Part shown: in pieces, positions 27,301 through 33,463 of the stretch
How the letters are laid out: each line of letters opens with the position of its first letter
Numbering within the stretch: the first letter of the stretch is position 1
Origin: Clostridia bacterium
Lineage (GTDB): Bacteria; Bacillota; Clostridia; Oscillospirales; Acutalibacteraceae
NCBI GenBank assembly: GCA_017410325.1
Contig: JAFQRA010000027.1
Location: 39,032-103,031 of the forward strand
DNA: 64,000 nucleotides
Direction of reading: 5' to 3'
Position numbers and translations under genes: made by a program
Notes under the pieces: generated by a model
What the model saw: the letters and a program-made list of their open reading frames with translations, nothing else
What the model was told of the DNA's origin: nothing
The model's database searches: none

Positions 27301-29546
27301 TAGCTTACATAATCAGTTATCAGCGGAGCCCTGTCTCTGGAACCGATAACACTGAGGAACAGCGGAACTTCAGTAGAAAGTATATTGCCGTTACCGTCAA
27401 TTGTGCCGGTGAAATGAACGGCGTTCCACGCATCGGACATAACCGTAAGCGTGTCGGCAGTAATCGAATAATGACCGTAGGGCATACGGTAAATAAACTT
27501 AGCCATTACTGATGAACTGATTACCATAGGATTATCCTGACTGTCGGGGTCACCGCTTGCAGAAGTAACGGCAACATCAAGATTAAACTCAATGGTCATA
27601 TTCTGCTTGTCATCAGAACCTATAAGAGGCATACCGCTTGCGTTGGCGGGGAAGTTTACTGTTGCTGAATACGACTTTGTGAACAGGCTGTTGTTTGCAC
27701 CGCTGCCGGTAACCGACAGGGCTGAACCGACTGATATATTTGCAACATCAAAGCTTGAGCCGCTGATTCTCGTGAAAGAGTGGTTCAGTTCAGAGGCCGG
27801 AATATTCACGGGAAGGCCGCGCTCAACCACAACGGCACGGTTATAGGAAATCAGCTTACCGAGAGATGACTCAATAGCATAGGGTCTGTTTGCATCTGTC
27901 TGATCAGGAACAACATAAGAAGTAACACAACCGCTGATAGCATCGGACCAATAGCTGTTATAAGCTGTCTGGGCATTGCCGCCGTATCCGACAATAGCAC
28001 CGACAAGGTCAACAGAAGGTACGCTGAGCTTGAACAGTGCGTAACAGTCGTTAACAATCTTCGTATCGTCAGTCTGTGCCAAGCCGATAATACCGCCCGC
28101 GTGGCAAACCGCACTGTTCTGTGCAACAAAGGAGCCGGACGCAACGCTGGTGTTGATTACGCCGCCTGTAGAAACGGCAGCGATACCGCCAAAGCAGCCG
28201 GTGTATGAAACCGAACTGAAGCCCATATAAAAGCCGAGGTCGGAAACAGTTGTTTTTTCAACAGTACCTTTATTGATACCTGCAATACCGCCGAAGTAAG
28301 CAACGGAGCTGTTTGCGCTCTCTGCCGTACAGTACATATTATATCTGCCGGAGGTGGTTGACTGGGCAGATGTAACAGAGCCGGTCACCGAGCTGTTTGA
28401 AATTACGGCATCTGTTTCGTTATAGCCGACAAGACCGCCGACATAACCGCCGCCGTAAATATTGTTTACTGTATTATTATCCCCTACCATATCGACAGCA
28501 CAGCCGGTCACCGTTTCGGCATTGTAGCCGACAAGACCGCCGACATAATGGTTAATGCCGCTGACAGTCATTTTGATGCCCGATACAGAAGACGATTCAA
28601 CCATACCTCTGTTCTGACCTACGAGACCGCCGATGTAGTCGTTCGATGATGTGGACGAAAGTGAGAGTGTAAAGTTCTTTACATTTACATTTCTGATTGC
28701 TGCTCGGTTATCCGCAACAGCACCGGCAATACCGTAGTAAGCATCATTTGTGCCCGCGCCGTCAGTCTGGGACTTAGAGGGAAGAGTGACGGAAGAGTTA
28801 ATAATTTCACAGTCGGTAATTGTACCGTCGTTTCTGTAGGCAATTACCGATATACGCTGAGGCTGGAGAGCCGTAACATTTACATCAATGTTTTCAAATA
28901 TAACGTTGGAAATAACGGAATTAATGCTCAGGTATCCGAAAAGACCAAAATTTTCGTAGTTTTTAACATCAACCGTTACAGGGTCGCTGACATAAATCTT
29001 ATGCTTATAAGTTGCACCGTCAACCTTATACGAACCGTCAAGCTTGATATATTTCATTGTGGAAGAAGGATCTGACGGATCTGCCGAAACAAGATATGCA
29101 CTTTCGGCAGTAGAAATATAAGGAACTCCGCCGTTGGCAAACAGAGGTGTAAGGTCAATATCTGCTGTGAGGATAAAGTGTTTTTGATTCACATCTGCAA
29201 TGCCGGTTTCAGCATTGGCAACGGTTGCATTAACCATCTTATTGACCTGCATAAGGTGAGCGGCAGAAGAAATCTGATACGGATTCTGCTCAGAACCGTT
29301 ACCTATCCAAGTCACGGTTGAAGGTTCTGTCGTACCTTCTTCGGCATTAAGCTCAAGTGTACCGCCCTGAACGGCTATTGTGGGTTCGGTTACAGCATCT
29401 TCGGAGAGAGAACCAATGGCAGAAAGAGAGTTGGCAACGCTATCCTGATTTGCGTAAACCAGGATGTTGTATGCGCTTGTAGACGTCAGTAACATTACTG
29501 CCGCCAACAGTATTACAAATGAGCGAAATGCAACTCTTCTTTTCAT
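12351..29546 (-). CDS. Giant secreted GLUG-repeat surface protein (5731 residues)
   Basis: A signal peptide (about 1-33: basic MKRRVAFRSF, hydrophobic core) is followed by almost 5700 residues of repeated beta-strand modules. At least nine module starts of the form G-x-G-x-x-x-x-P-[YF]-x-[IV] occur near residues 85, 670, 1070, 1965, 2735, 3570, 4100, 4690 and 5195. Each is followed by turns like FxGxFDGxGxxI and then tandem GLUG-type motifs (YVGGLVGYN, IGGIVG, VGGLVGT). GLUG repeats form beta-solenoids in adhesins and peptidase-type surface proteins. I see no LPXTG, S-layer homology, dockerin or C-terminal transmembrane segment; the end is a Thr-rich region and an Ig-like strand set. GGAGGT precedes the ATG. 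Probable adhesin or matrix scaffold. Confidence 0.92.
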   Translation of the reverse strand: MKRRVAFRSFVILLAAVMLLTSTSAYNILVYANQDSVANSLSAIGSLSEDAVTEPTIAVQGGTLELNAEEGTTEPSTVTWIGNGSEQNPYQISSAAHLMQVNKMVNATVANAETGIADVNQKHFILTADIDLTPLFANGGVPYISTAESAYLVSADPSDPSSTMKYIKLDGSYKVDGATYKHKIYVSDPVTVDVKNYENFGLFGYLSINSVISNVIFENIDVNVTALQPQRISVIAYRNDGTITDCEIINSSVTLPSKSQTDGAGTNDAYYGIAGAVADNRAAIRNVNVKNFTLSLSSTSSNDYIGGLVGQNRGMVESSSVSGIKMTVSGINHYVGGLVGYNAETVTGCAVDMVGDNNTVNNIYGGGYVGGLVGYNETDAVISNSSVTGSVTSAQSTTSGRYNMYCTAESANSSVAYFGGIAGINKGTVEKTTVSDLGFYMGFSSVSYTGCFGGIAAVSTGGVINTSVASGSFVAQNSAVCHAGGIIGLAQTDDTKIVNDCYALFKLSVPSVDLVGAIVGYGGNAQTAYNSYWSDAISGCVTSYVVPDQTDANRPYAIESSLGKLISYNRAVVVERGLPVNIPASELNHSFTRISGSSFDVANISVGSALSVTGSGANNSLFTKSYSATVNFPANASGMPLIGSDDKQNMTIEFNLDVAVTSASGDPDSQDNPMVISSSVMAKFIYRMPYGHYSITADTLTVMSDAWNAVHFTGTIDGNGNILSTEVPLFLSVIGSRDRAPLITDYVSYPEQDGADRSCGFVTDLQVDLSANIQSAIFGTVYNATFVDVSLTDGDLMPDDGNAASYEGYVAQLDEEYTAAFINCAVGYTYIYGCSTDVSVTMADVRNVAGFIAYVGNRVVIDNCEVSSVSAYIQQSSKNRAVFLGHVSDNSDGYILNSIVAARVVGSGVCHLVMGDNKGYLFSGYQNITWSKLEYGSSDTDSDMNSSGIKLWGSADKSYADNVKNVTASGKSVYSIALPQNVYAFKNATIDNFSISFVNIDSNNSESAADTEIFAIDNYEIVNNEIVLNISVSSSANEGDNIWIKVYHYETGFLTYVKYNVIIEKFECGEDGYYHISSAQDLIMFSELCAEQPVYRSYAYKLENDIYMSDLTEYTFTPIGTSDQPFTGYFDGMGEDGTVHKIKDLEISGSSNAAMFAFVSSDSKAIVNPNKTHQLIDGGIHNLKIEGANVTATGESANAAVLVAVAKTGSSSYGKVTIKNIEIVDSSVNSQGKNTAAVLANSVNTDIDISGIVLTNVNVTTSYSTGSKYFNDSEVSAIGGLGGIIGTVDDTVEKPSASHQVSVTDVTVDGLSLTGVFEGADTYAPVNAGAILGTYQKYYLWQGYSVPKLTVGNASSGNEYDIVINNLKIMSAGMAGGLIGSTNAQASVNKAKVSATGVNKSQILSTTQYFIGGIAGYIGSYNDDDETNAFAVANIFGTVKDCLVENTEIKAEDKAIEDPNTTLSRNVAVGGIVGALNGPATGETVENCIVKNSLVEGVVVGGIVGSNIERTVDAGNILHITHCDVIATTVKTLDDCFPAAYANSNILVTSRYAGVGGILGTNVTSTKSYVIDLVIDFCNVDEASKILNTIPAKNNTTNFQAATGGILGYGFQLKGTAIQLSLANNTVYASIESKKADMAITALSSTQSGQQQVRVGTGGFIGMLSGFGAALTTATYLMTTSLKESVFGGSIVGTDCIGGAIGSIVLACGWEIANATATNNRPTDLLKDIVISGQLRSELNNTFCRGGVAIGNILVAYATPAIGTTSIGCYNGKDMTQTFSGIYFSSLTIDTSVFPVFSCVGAKSTTAAANTPFLPNTKKKLIECYIDVNTQSDNATYQIAAPDNTFESTSTEFTVGSSADSTYAAPVVSRGDLFSFENTATPSYWKSSNSSIVAVSDTAPYNNVLVTPKRENPNPITISIDYQGTLTSSSDSSWSVPVRLPVGFKIYSTASKGLDFVDTDSGRYYLITEPLDFYEIKSGESYWLKNDIVFDAESFEANHDFDGGYSNSNVFTGEFASPPKGTYKINGNSDNTFYADGNPRTITGIKFKPVTIGSYTASALFAQADGATFKNFNLVDVSSTGSADYAASVAAVINGSLTAENITAENVNISGAKYSGGLFGGMFNAADVDVPWSVSNCQVKGTRTEDATGYTYSSNISGINGAAGIAVHTDRSAASFSDVKVSGCFISQYSETVDSTYDNGAAGISLAFSGEISSSSAQSRNTVENSYVVGEIAAGAVMRTYTSSAANAFSSAGINAQVYSNVPLSISSVDIKSTTIEGNHTLAPTTSTNQLIASGGILARVDSSYVEHSISDCTLDAATTVMAPYGVGGILGCFEETVQGEYDNRVFGITITDCDVEATIKMTIGKIIKGSSNTYQFYNMGAGGVIGAFSAFSNLTETNISNCKVTGVISGASAVGGIIGAIWTNYSENAPATFRLDNMDSHFVENCIVSAEFKNTAGEDSFVNSTPATGIIVGHILNASTGESNTLFRPAADSGFESDFSNQPFYNIYYSGHKYPQYGTYLFGIANMSASTKISLNYCASGTNNAYACYTDYAYDMDYVYSRKVSTDKSVVIGTGIDSTYHNVLFSDVYRVQQKESEEDGIWVIDSRTLGSGLIFNLSDFIFNTSPLGDEESEVTYRFETGASLSEFTLSASAGSTQSSEAVLEKVTATSSSIKVEEGGVSGEYILSAVNTLTKTLVFDLVFVYSNGLELVAPFRIEVSDGDYYFTDNGDGSKNYYIFNAANLNSTMQLTLGENDNVIQCFDVFWTLDNADIKNAVNDYTNDTTLAQAFAGVEFNGTDIVTLLESVQHPNPEYDQALGNAENLSIREYLGLANNESLGDVTLRRLVKEINLISFGTYGDKAASTLYEKDFAGNYVVLRSVTSGKSTGLTDEGEYYSVYGLELHAVNVSAKESDDTYTGLFKSLVSGARITGLTFVNPRIEVVGAKADENFAGVLAGTASGATIKDVSVERYAQGDKAYISSIRWMTAASTNVGGIVGKADSATTIDNAKVSGLDVVGASIASSNSNVITTVMAGGIAGVSDATVTDPCVTDSRILIERNDRYRSYYLSYAGGIAASATGTVSGATVSNTVMRDCTCAVIAQDDEHENPYSTYSCEDTALVADRIGGIAAFTGGSLTVSDAAVTGITVRAFDIAGGIIAEVTDNANAEVSVTNSSVGPIKVAQGDDIPSDIRVYGSSNAASGSALRRYTNVAGGAVGSIDNLKLLNIDSFSFDGYVGTYSYDNLNKNCTAGGIIGFVTDRLTTLDAIRIYNSTVSGEVSGYRANKTGNMATYLGAAGGIIGKINTTVVKSTADKMVSDCVMGAEVNLYNNVSGTSVNAKLADPAHSASTNVGKILGALVSAVTDGETTSSNFALEITQEEEISNYFDRIYVSSYPQDIVAYGSKDLYASQDFSPFTTYTDINKVINTETGETTGALAVGGLDFSATPAPEYTEDEYSELAIIPIEKGVAGNATRAFRVKHKAITFGGTNSIEFEGTASIVAETDIENASIDITTEKTLVENGDYYYGTLHIDQVTTDIIGEIVMDYSYGLQINVQFIGMDIKGNGSEIKPFQVSEPKHFAVVRVLRDKSYIQTKDIDFISQYSYSEEVSSPLWATAEGFDPIGTANAPFIGSYDGQGNLITNLYISRKDTDNVGLFGYVKGTAEKQASISNVHIEIAGEMSLCFNDKDVSDTTVVYGNVTGRNNVGGLVGSAVNAVITNCSVVKGNVVGSSAVGGLVGNAAASTFVSDFTSTTAFAYCDLGTNTPGSKTVGGLVGTASGSLNINNCFTLGYAALDTYDNNYGAVGGFVGYVQDSAKLVIDNAFVGAGISDSYGSGSGVSYYGLTVGTAANNAQVSASNVFVSSTSASGESVLIDTVKSVVNPILGTTNGAAIGENVRFDSGLNGTLPNRREANAQPAEFSLSGITIGVGADEDSYTAAYVDFASVEIRVAEVEKTDRLVEYTTADEKVSKYQPGGLFYPVTVIGDGLTLKSSVIDDADKSDYPEEMDIDLYGNGDSKNTDFLFKDTENGTTVYTNIFVFTALPLKGEYKGEPHDNGELLYNSSLPYFTVEKTVDKYSLYRKVTYPLQVKNEDDGNRVYPIATERQLNALSRYESNGEYNEGNTFTSFPLNANYAIIENITLGNYSFKPITGFTGILNGKEHTVSNVNITGTDKVGFFSELSKGAVKNLRLEVDSVVGNNYVGGLVGYIGAAEGNRLSTLTISNCSVSSYNENSKVTGNEYVGGLVGYAVAGGDTNEPTAGIFDVSTDITVEGTNVVGGLAGCSEMYITNCYSTGDVNASINASGDTPRGIGGLVGVLADSTENGAYEKDDKNDPALLNSSFSSSAVNVSSVSGYNARGNGVGGLVGNVTQGTSIATVFSSGSVRFCYDENVTHPDCVNTPALGIGGLVGVLNSETTEVYSAASVTAKVGNLTAASVVGIGGVIGVSNAHLQSAYSSGSTLGETTTTSQEIADYNYNYGVGGVIGLVSGNGLESSNLYFDHNASAVSDDTVGKVTAGVLNAPESIGSKSTKEFTQVPEHNYLGGNFKFTTGAYPYLSNFFEDTVSLVIRFNALLSIVAVEIDERDTSAINGDGISMAMTVPTDVPHDGVVYTYGFEADNSLGNSATSIVDTATNTLSVQRTSNTKEPANFVITISKVDGETTDGNVVYSEVASRPFSRVTAEMLGTEEKPYLVASQTDLEHVAMSGDESRDATGLYAQWNTQLDSNGTEITGNKVHYRLMGYVNLNESDDKLYNRSFSTLDYGYSLDGNGYAIRNLTTTLAATLDANSSISNITFENVEFESNESLVGTLDGSAVGVNVFGKASGSNVAGIAGTVGERGLVEGCISAVDYTNSGEDAVAQSNVAGLALTNNGTINMSASVGDISGKNLTNASALVGTNSGEIKNSFTMGDIILDNPVGVVSGFVGTNNGTIDACYTRCNFKVTNVADGLTIGSFAGANSGSITASFAAGLFDVRKADASPATLNGIFVAQNSGSLKDVMFDKQLSGTCFKDIFTYAESTSDIITMSNHNALCSAEGYTRATQADGTTSKNDEYPQLSVILATANSEDEVTVRMYRALRSYSQLSATTAVVANDNYIDNIAAGSSTTQLTHGMMSWVISGTVASSAIIDGHRVLIANSWDEIKELENKSAIATATLAIEDFYNVDDYAKLSDTINLYFTVDDDGANPNFASGNGSEKSKYQISAPEHVIALSYYGKNASSFFEMTDDIDMKNVDWNNSYINIFKANLDGKGFVISNVEIPETGANAFIGSLEGGSISNLGLTGIKVTTDTKDASALLAARALNNAGVKNCVVIGELVAPTGSNVGALFGETDGATTIDGCVVSGKIDSQAASVGGLVGTAMEGTVITNCLSTALVKGSNTEGTATGGVLGKGTAEVINTVVAGNVKGAVTGNFAGNGADVEVENSYYDKQLSTVDGGETASTTHFLTAGAPDGAFGNDMAWIDGFAGYPVHKNFANGTFSFFVLETDASGEEVRTEMTGEYGDAFENAVKLASAAVVFATGIGAGTSTTFTTATPTLITGAQLGVSGLAASQSNQFLKAETDRWTTETSNMALGQVYDGELTYTLGSMTRYVDVAVGKKVNTVNYKINGLTGGAHSILSAITGNGGSATAATAFDSAQQGVLCNNMVFTYEIDGDYAQLFRVETQLPDGYVQGEVTVVFNDLQTTTVTGYTNENGIAYIAVPTSIGVFDTIDITVQAVSVDTWGVRNLFGLFR

Positions 29547-29666
29547 TATTGAGTGACCTCCGAAGTAATTTAGATATTCATCTCAAAACGGTTTCTTACG
29601 GTGTCTTTCTGCCGTTGCACCGCCCGTATTCAAGATGATTGGATGTGACTAAATGCTGTACTGAGC

Positions 29667-31754
29667 TTACTTTGCTGATTTTTCTTTTTCTTTAGCTTTC
29701 TTAGCAGCTGCCTTGGCTTTTTCAGCTTGTAAAGCTTTTTCCCTTGCAGCCTTTTCCTTAGCCTTCTGCTTTGCTTTAGCTGCCTTTGCCTTCTCAGCTT
29801 CTAAAGCACGCTGTTTAGCCAATTTTTCTTTTTCCTTAGCTTTCTTTGCAGCAGCCTTTTCTTTTTCAGCCTGTAAAGCCTTTTCCTTTGCAGCCTTTTC
29901 TTTTTCCTTTAATTTGGCAGCTGCAGCCTTAGCTTTCTGCTCTTCAAGGGCTTTTGCCTTGGCTACCTTCTCTTTTTCTTTCAATTTGGCTTTAGCGGCC
30001 TTTTCTTTTTCAAGCTGAGCCGCTTTTTCCTTGGCGGCTTTTTCTTTTGCCTTCTGTTTTGCAGCCGCTTCCTTAGCCTTCTGCTCTTCAAGAGCCTTCT
30101 GCTTTGCTAAGCGCTCTTTTTCCTTTGACTTGAGTTTTGCTTTATGCTCCTTCTCAGCCTGTAAAGCTTTTTCCCTTGCCAGCTTTTCTTTTGCCTTTTG
30201 TTTAGCAGCAAGCTGTTTTTCTTTTTCAGCCTGCTTTGCGGCGAGCTCTTTTTGCTTTTGACGCTCGGCACGCAGTGCTGCTTTTCTTGCTTTTTCCTCT
30301 TCAAGAGCTCTGAGCTTTTCTTCTCTTGCCTTTTCTTTTGCAAGTCTGGCTTTTTCTTTTTCTTTAGCCAGTCTTTCAAGCTCCTGCTCACGCAGCTTTG
30401 CCTTTCTGGCACGTTCTTTTTCTTTTGCTTTGCGTTCTTTTTCAAGCGCAAGCTCTTTTTCCTTCTTGGCTTTGAGTCTTGCCTTTTCTTTTGCCTTTCT
30501 CTCCTTTTCGAGAGCAAGCTCCCTGGCAAGCTTTGCCTTTTCTCTTTCCTTACGGCGTTTTTCAATTTCCTTCTTGCGCTGAATTTCAGCCTGAATTCTG
30601 GCCTCAATTTCAGCCTTACGCTCGTTTTCGGACTTCAATGCACGGTCGATAGCCTCATTAATCTTGGTTTCGCCGGCAGTCTTCTTCTTGTTAGCTCGTT
30701 TGAGCTCTTCGATAAATACTTTTCTTATCTCAACCTCTTCCATATCGTAGTTGAGAACGAGCTCTTCGGCAAGACGCTTGAGAAGCTTCGGCTTAACCTT
30801 ACGCTTCTTGAACTTGCCTTCTTCAAATTCCTGCTCACCGATATTTTTCTTGAGCAGCATATAGTTAACCGATGCAAGCTGGAACAACTCGTTTTTGTAA
30901 TCATCGGGTACCATTTCGTTGGTTTCTTTTGCTGTGATTTCGTAACCGACCTCATCGTAAGATGAGATAAACTGCCAGAGATTAAGGCAAGCACGGAAGT
31001 TGGGGTCCTTCTGAATAACGTTCGTACGCATAATGGGAGGACGAACGGGCGTACAGTGAACAAGATCACGCATAAATGAGGATGAGCAGAAGCCGTTAAC
31101 AACACGCTTGATACGCTCAATTCTTGCGAGAGCGCTGACATTTTGATCGCCGGGCTTCATATCCTCTGCGCTCATAGTGGCAGTTGTCTGTGTTGCGACC
31201 TCAAGCTTATAGGTAATGGTCTCGTGACCCTTCTTGATTTCGCTGTTCATTGTGAGCGAGGAACGCTGTTCGTCCTGCTCCATATTGAAAAGCACGTTAT
31301 ATCTTGTGTCGATAAAGTGCTGGAGATTTCTAAGTAAGGTGAAAATGAAACGGTTTTCGTAAATTTCAAAGCTTTCTTCACGGAAAACGTTAAGAATCTG
31401 GCTGGGAGTAACCTTATCGCCGTCAACACGGGCAATCATATTGGTGTGCTGTGCAAGGTGGCGTACCGATTCAGCGGTAATCTTTCTTGCACGCTCGATG
31501 GGAACGATTTCTTCTTCCTGAACGATAAACTTACGGGGGTTACGCACGATTGTATCAAGTGCAACCGTACAGGCTTCTATAGCCTCAACCCACTTTAAAT
31601 CAATCTTCTTTTCAAAGAAACGATTGAACATAGATATTTCATGCTTGCCGCTTTCCATAGCTTCAAGCATATTGCTGTAGTAATCGTCACTGTCGAAAAG
31701 TGACAATGTACCTGCTTTGTATTCATTATAGAGGTCTTCGTATGAAGTTCCCAT
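29667..31754 (-). CDS. DUF2357/McrC-like N-terminal domain fused to a long charged coiled coil
   Basis: 695 residues, no signal or transmembrane segment. Residues 1-360 are globular; the stretch ESFEIYENRFIFTLL (about 127-141) resembles the E-x-x-x-N-R-F core of DUF2357 proteins, partners of McrB-like ATPases. Residues about 366-695 are an uninterrupted Lys/Glu/Ala coiled coil with repeats of the type A-K-E-K-A/E-K-A-x-x-x. DUF2357 proteins normally end in a PD-(D/E)XK nuclease; none is visible, so the coiled coil seems to replace it. The gene follows the membrane AAA+ ATPase by 92 bases. Likely a cytoplasmic scaffold or effector of that ATPase (inference). Domain assignment moderate. Confidence 0.65.
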   Translation of the reverse strand: MGTSYEDLYNEYKAGTLSLFDSDDYYSNMLEAMESGKHEISMFNRFFEKKIDLKWVEAIEACTVALDTIVRNPRKFIVQEEEIVPIERARKITAESVRHLAQHTNMIARVDGDKVTPSQILNVFREESFEIYENRFIFTLLRNLQHFIDTRYNVLFNMEQDEQRSSLTMNSEIKKGHETITYKLEVATQTTATMSAEDMKPGDQNVSALARIERIKRVVNGFCSSSFMRDLVHCTPVRPPIMRTNVIQKDPNFRACLNLWQFISSYDEVGYEITAKETNEMVPDDYKNELFQLASVNYMLLKKNIGEQEFEEGKFKKRKVKPKLLKRLAEELVLNYDMEEVEIRKVFIEELKRANKKKTAGETKINEAIDRALKSENERKAEIEARIQAEIQRKKEIEKRRKEREKAKLARELALEKERKAKEKARLKAKKEKELALEKERKAKEKERARKAKLREQELERLAKEKEKARLAKEKAREEKLRALEEEKARKAALRAERQKQKELAAKQAEKEKQLAAKQKAKEKLAREKALQAEKEHKAKLKSKEKERLAKQKALEEQKAKEAAAKQKAKEKAAKEKAAQLEKEKAAKAKLKEKEKVAKAKALEEQKAKAAAAKLKEKEKAAKEKALQAEKEKAAAKKAKEKEKLAKQRALEAEKAKAAKAKQKAKEKAAREKALQAEKAKAAAKKAKEKEKSAK

Positions 31755-31846
31755 AACTAATCAATCGCTCCTTAAAATAGACTTTCGTTTTACGCGGTTT
31801 GGCTTCCGCCCCGAAACCGAGGCGGAAAGCCGAAAGGTTAATATAA

Positions 31847-33436
31847 TTACATCATCTTCTGGAGTCTCTCAAGGTATTCCTTGGACTCGTTCATATTGGA
31901 CTTACCGAAGTGCTTGTTGAGGTAAGTGATAAGGCCGGAGATTTCATCACGGATGAAGGAAAGGTTCAAGGATTCAAACTTACGGAGAATCTTGTGACAG
32001 AGAACGAAGTCCAGACCGTCGATTTCTGTGCCGCCGCAGCCGACATAAGCAGGAACGAATTCCTGAAGCTGCTTAACAATACGGTTACCGAAAGCAAGAC
32101 GGAAGTGTTCGATAACATAGTCGTCAAGTTCGGCAAGCTTGCGAAGGCTTTCTTCTGAAACCTTATACTTTTCTTTACATTCGTTGAACATTGATTCAAG
32201 GTGCTTGTAGCTGAGGGTGAGGTTATCCGTCCAGGGTGCTTCAAAGAACTTACCCTTTGTGTTAATGTCAATCGGGATAGCACGGTCATAAACCTTATCG
32301 GTAACGGCGAAGGTCGAGTCGTCGTTATTGATTGTGCCGATGTACCACATATTATCGGGGAGCTTGAGCTTACCGTCGAAGAGGTGCTTGGGGTCAGTGG
32401 GCCAAACCGACGGAACAAGGGAAACAATCCATTCGTCACGGCTGGGCATTTCGAGAATTGAAAGCATTTCTGCGAAATAGTACTCAACACGGGCGATGTT
32501 CATTTCGTCGAGGATGGTGAGATAGATATCTTCTTTGTATGTAGCCTCGTACATCTTCTTGAGAACTTCTGTTTCGTTGAAGCGCTTGGTAAATTCGTTA
32601 AAGTAGCCGAAAAGCTCGGTACGGTCACGCCATGAGGGCTGAACGGAAGCAATTGTGGCGTCATTCTGAAGGAACTTACCAAAGGAGTAAGGAAGTGATG
32701 TTTTACCTGTACCGGAAATACCCTGTAAGATAATCAGACGGGTTGAAGCAAATGCAGCAAGGAAGAGGCGGAGCGTTCTGTGCTCATAATAAAGGCCCAT
32801 TCTTGAAGCAGCAAAGTTACGGTACATATCAATGATTTCGGGAAGAGTGATTTCATTATTGTAAACGGGGGGCTCATAGCCTTCCATTTCAATATCAACC
32901 TGGGTGAGCTTGTAGAAACGGCTGTAGTCATCGGCTGTTCTGTCGTCTGTGCCCTCAGGTGATACTTCGCCTTCCGCACCTTCTGCGGCAACAGCGGCGG
33001 CACCCGACGTACCGTCTACAGCGGATTCAAGGTAGGGATTTTCACCCGGACGAAGGCCGAGCTGTGAAACCTTCATTGCAAGAATCTTATCTTTTTCAAT
33101 GGAGAGCTTCATAACCTCACGGTTAAGCGTGGCAACCTCGTTGAGAAGCTCTTCCTGGTTGACAACCGTCTTGCGGAAACGAAGATACTTCTTAAGAAGC
33201 ATTACTATAAGCAGGATAATACCTGCAAGCAGAGCCAACACGAGCAGACAGCAGAGTGCGCCGAGGATAATACCGCCGACACCGAGAGTGCCTGCGTACT
33301 CTCTGAAAATATTTACATACTTGGGAACATTGAAAATGTTTGCAACACCAAGGCCGAAGCCCTTGATTATTCCCCAGAAGCCTTTAACGAAAAGCTGGTC
33401 GAGAAAGTCACCTAAAAACTGGAAAATACCGCTCAT
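31847..33436 (-). CDS. Membrane-anchored McrB-like AAA+ ATPase
   Basis: 529 residues. An amphipathic N-terminus, a long hydrophobic segment (about 53-82), a short coiled coil (about 90-125), an acidic Ala/Gly/Glu linker (about 138-170), then an AAA_5/McrB-type ATPase domain. Walker A is GISGTGKTS (239-247), Walker B LTILDEMN (306-313) with the McrB-like DEMNIARVE, sensor 1 is GTINND (367-372) and the probable arginine finger Arg385 lies in VYDRAIPI. McrB proteins are soluble GTPases of methyl-DNA restriction; a membrane anchor argues against that role. It lies between a SipW peptidase gene and the DUF2357-like partner in a surface locus, so a motor or remodelling role at the membrane is inferred. 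Confidence 0.85.
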   Translation of the reverse strand: MSGIFQFLGDFLDQLFVKGFWGIIKGFGLGVANIFNVPKYVNIFREYAGTLGVGGIILGALCCLLVLALLAGIILLIVMLLKKYLRFRKTVVNQEELLNEVATLNREVMKLSIEKDKILAMKVSQLGLRPGENPYLESAVDGTSGAAAVAAEGAEGEVSPEGTDDRTADDYSRFYKLTQVDIEMEGYEPPVYNNEITLPEIIDMYRNFAASRMGLYYEHRTLRLFLAAFASTRLIILQGISGTGKTSLPYSFGKFLQNDATIASVQPSWRDRTELFGYFNEFTKRFNETEVLKKMYEATYKEDIYLTILDEMNIARVEYYFAEMLSILEMPSRDEWIVSLVPSVWPTDPKHLFDGKLKLPDNMWYIGTINNDDSTFAVTDKVYDRAIPIDINTKGKFFEAPWTDNLTLSYKHLESMFNECKEKYKVSEESLRKLAELDDYVIEHFRLAFGNRIVKQLQEFVPAYVGCGGTEIDGLDFVLCHKILRKFESLNLSFIRDEISGLITYLNKHFGKSNMNESKEYLERLQKMM

Positions 33437-33463
33437 TTTATAGCCACCTCTATGCTGTATTTT

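Noticed and set aside
29713-30965. Phe/Ala/Ser-rich plus-strand frames opposite the coiled-coil gene
   Set aside because: Mirror of Lys/Glu/Ala repeats (Lys and Glu codons give Phe and Ser in antisense). Not a membrane protein gene.
29667-33436. Calling the AAA+/DUF2357 pair a standard McrBC-type restriction system
   Set aside because: The ATPase is membrane-anchored, no nuclease motif is visible in the partner, there is no methyl-DNA-binding domain, and the genes lie within a surface-protein locus.
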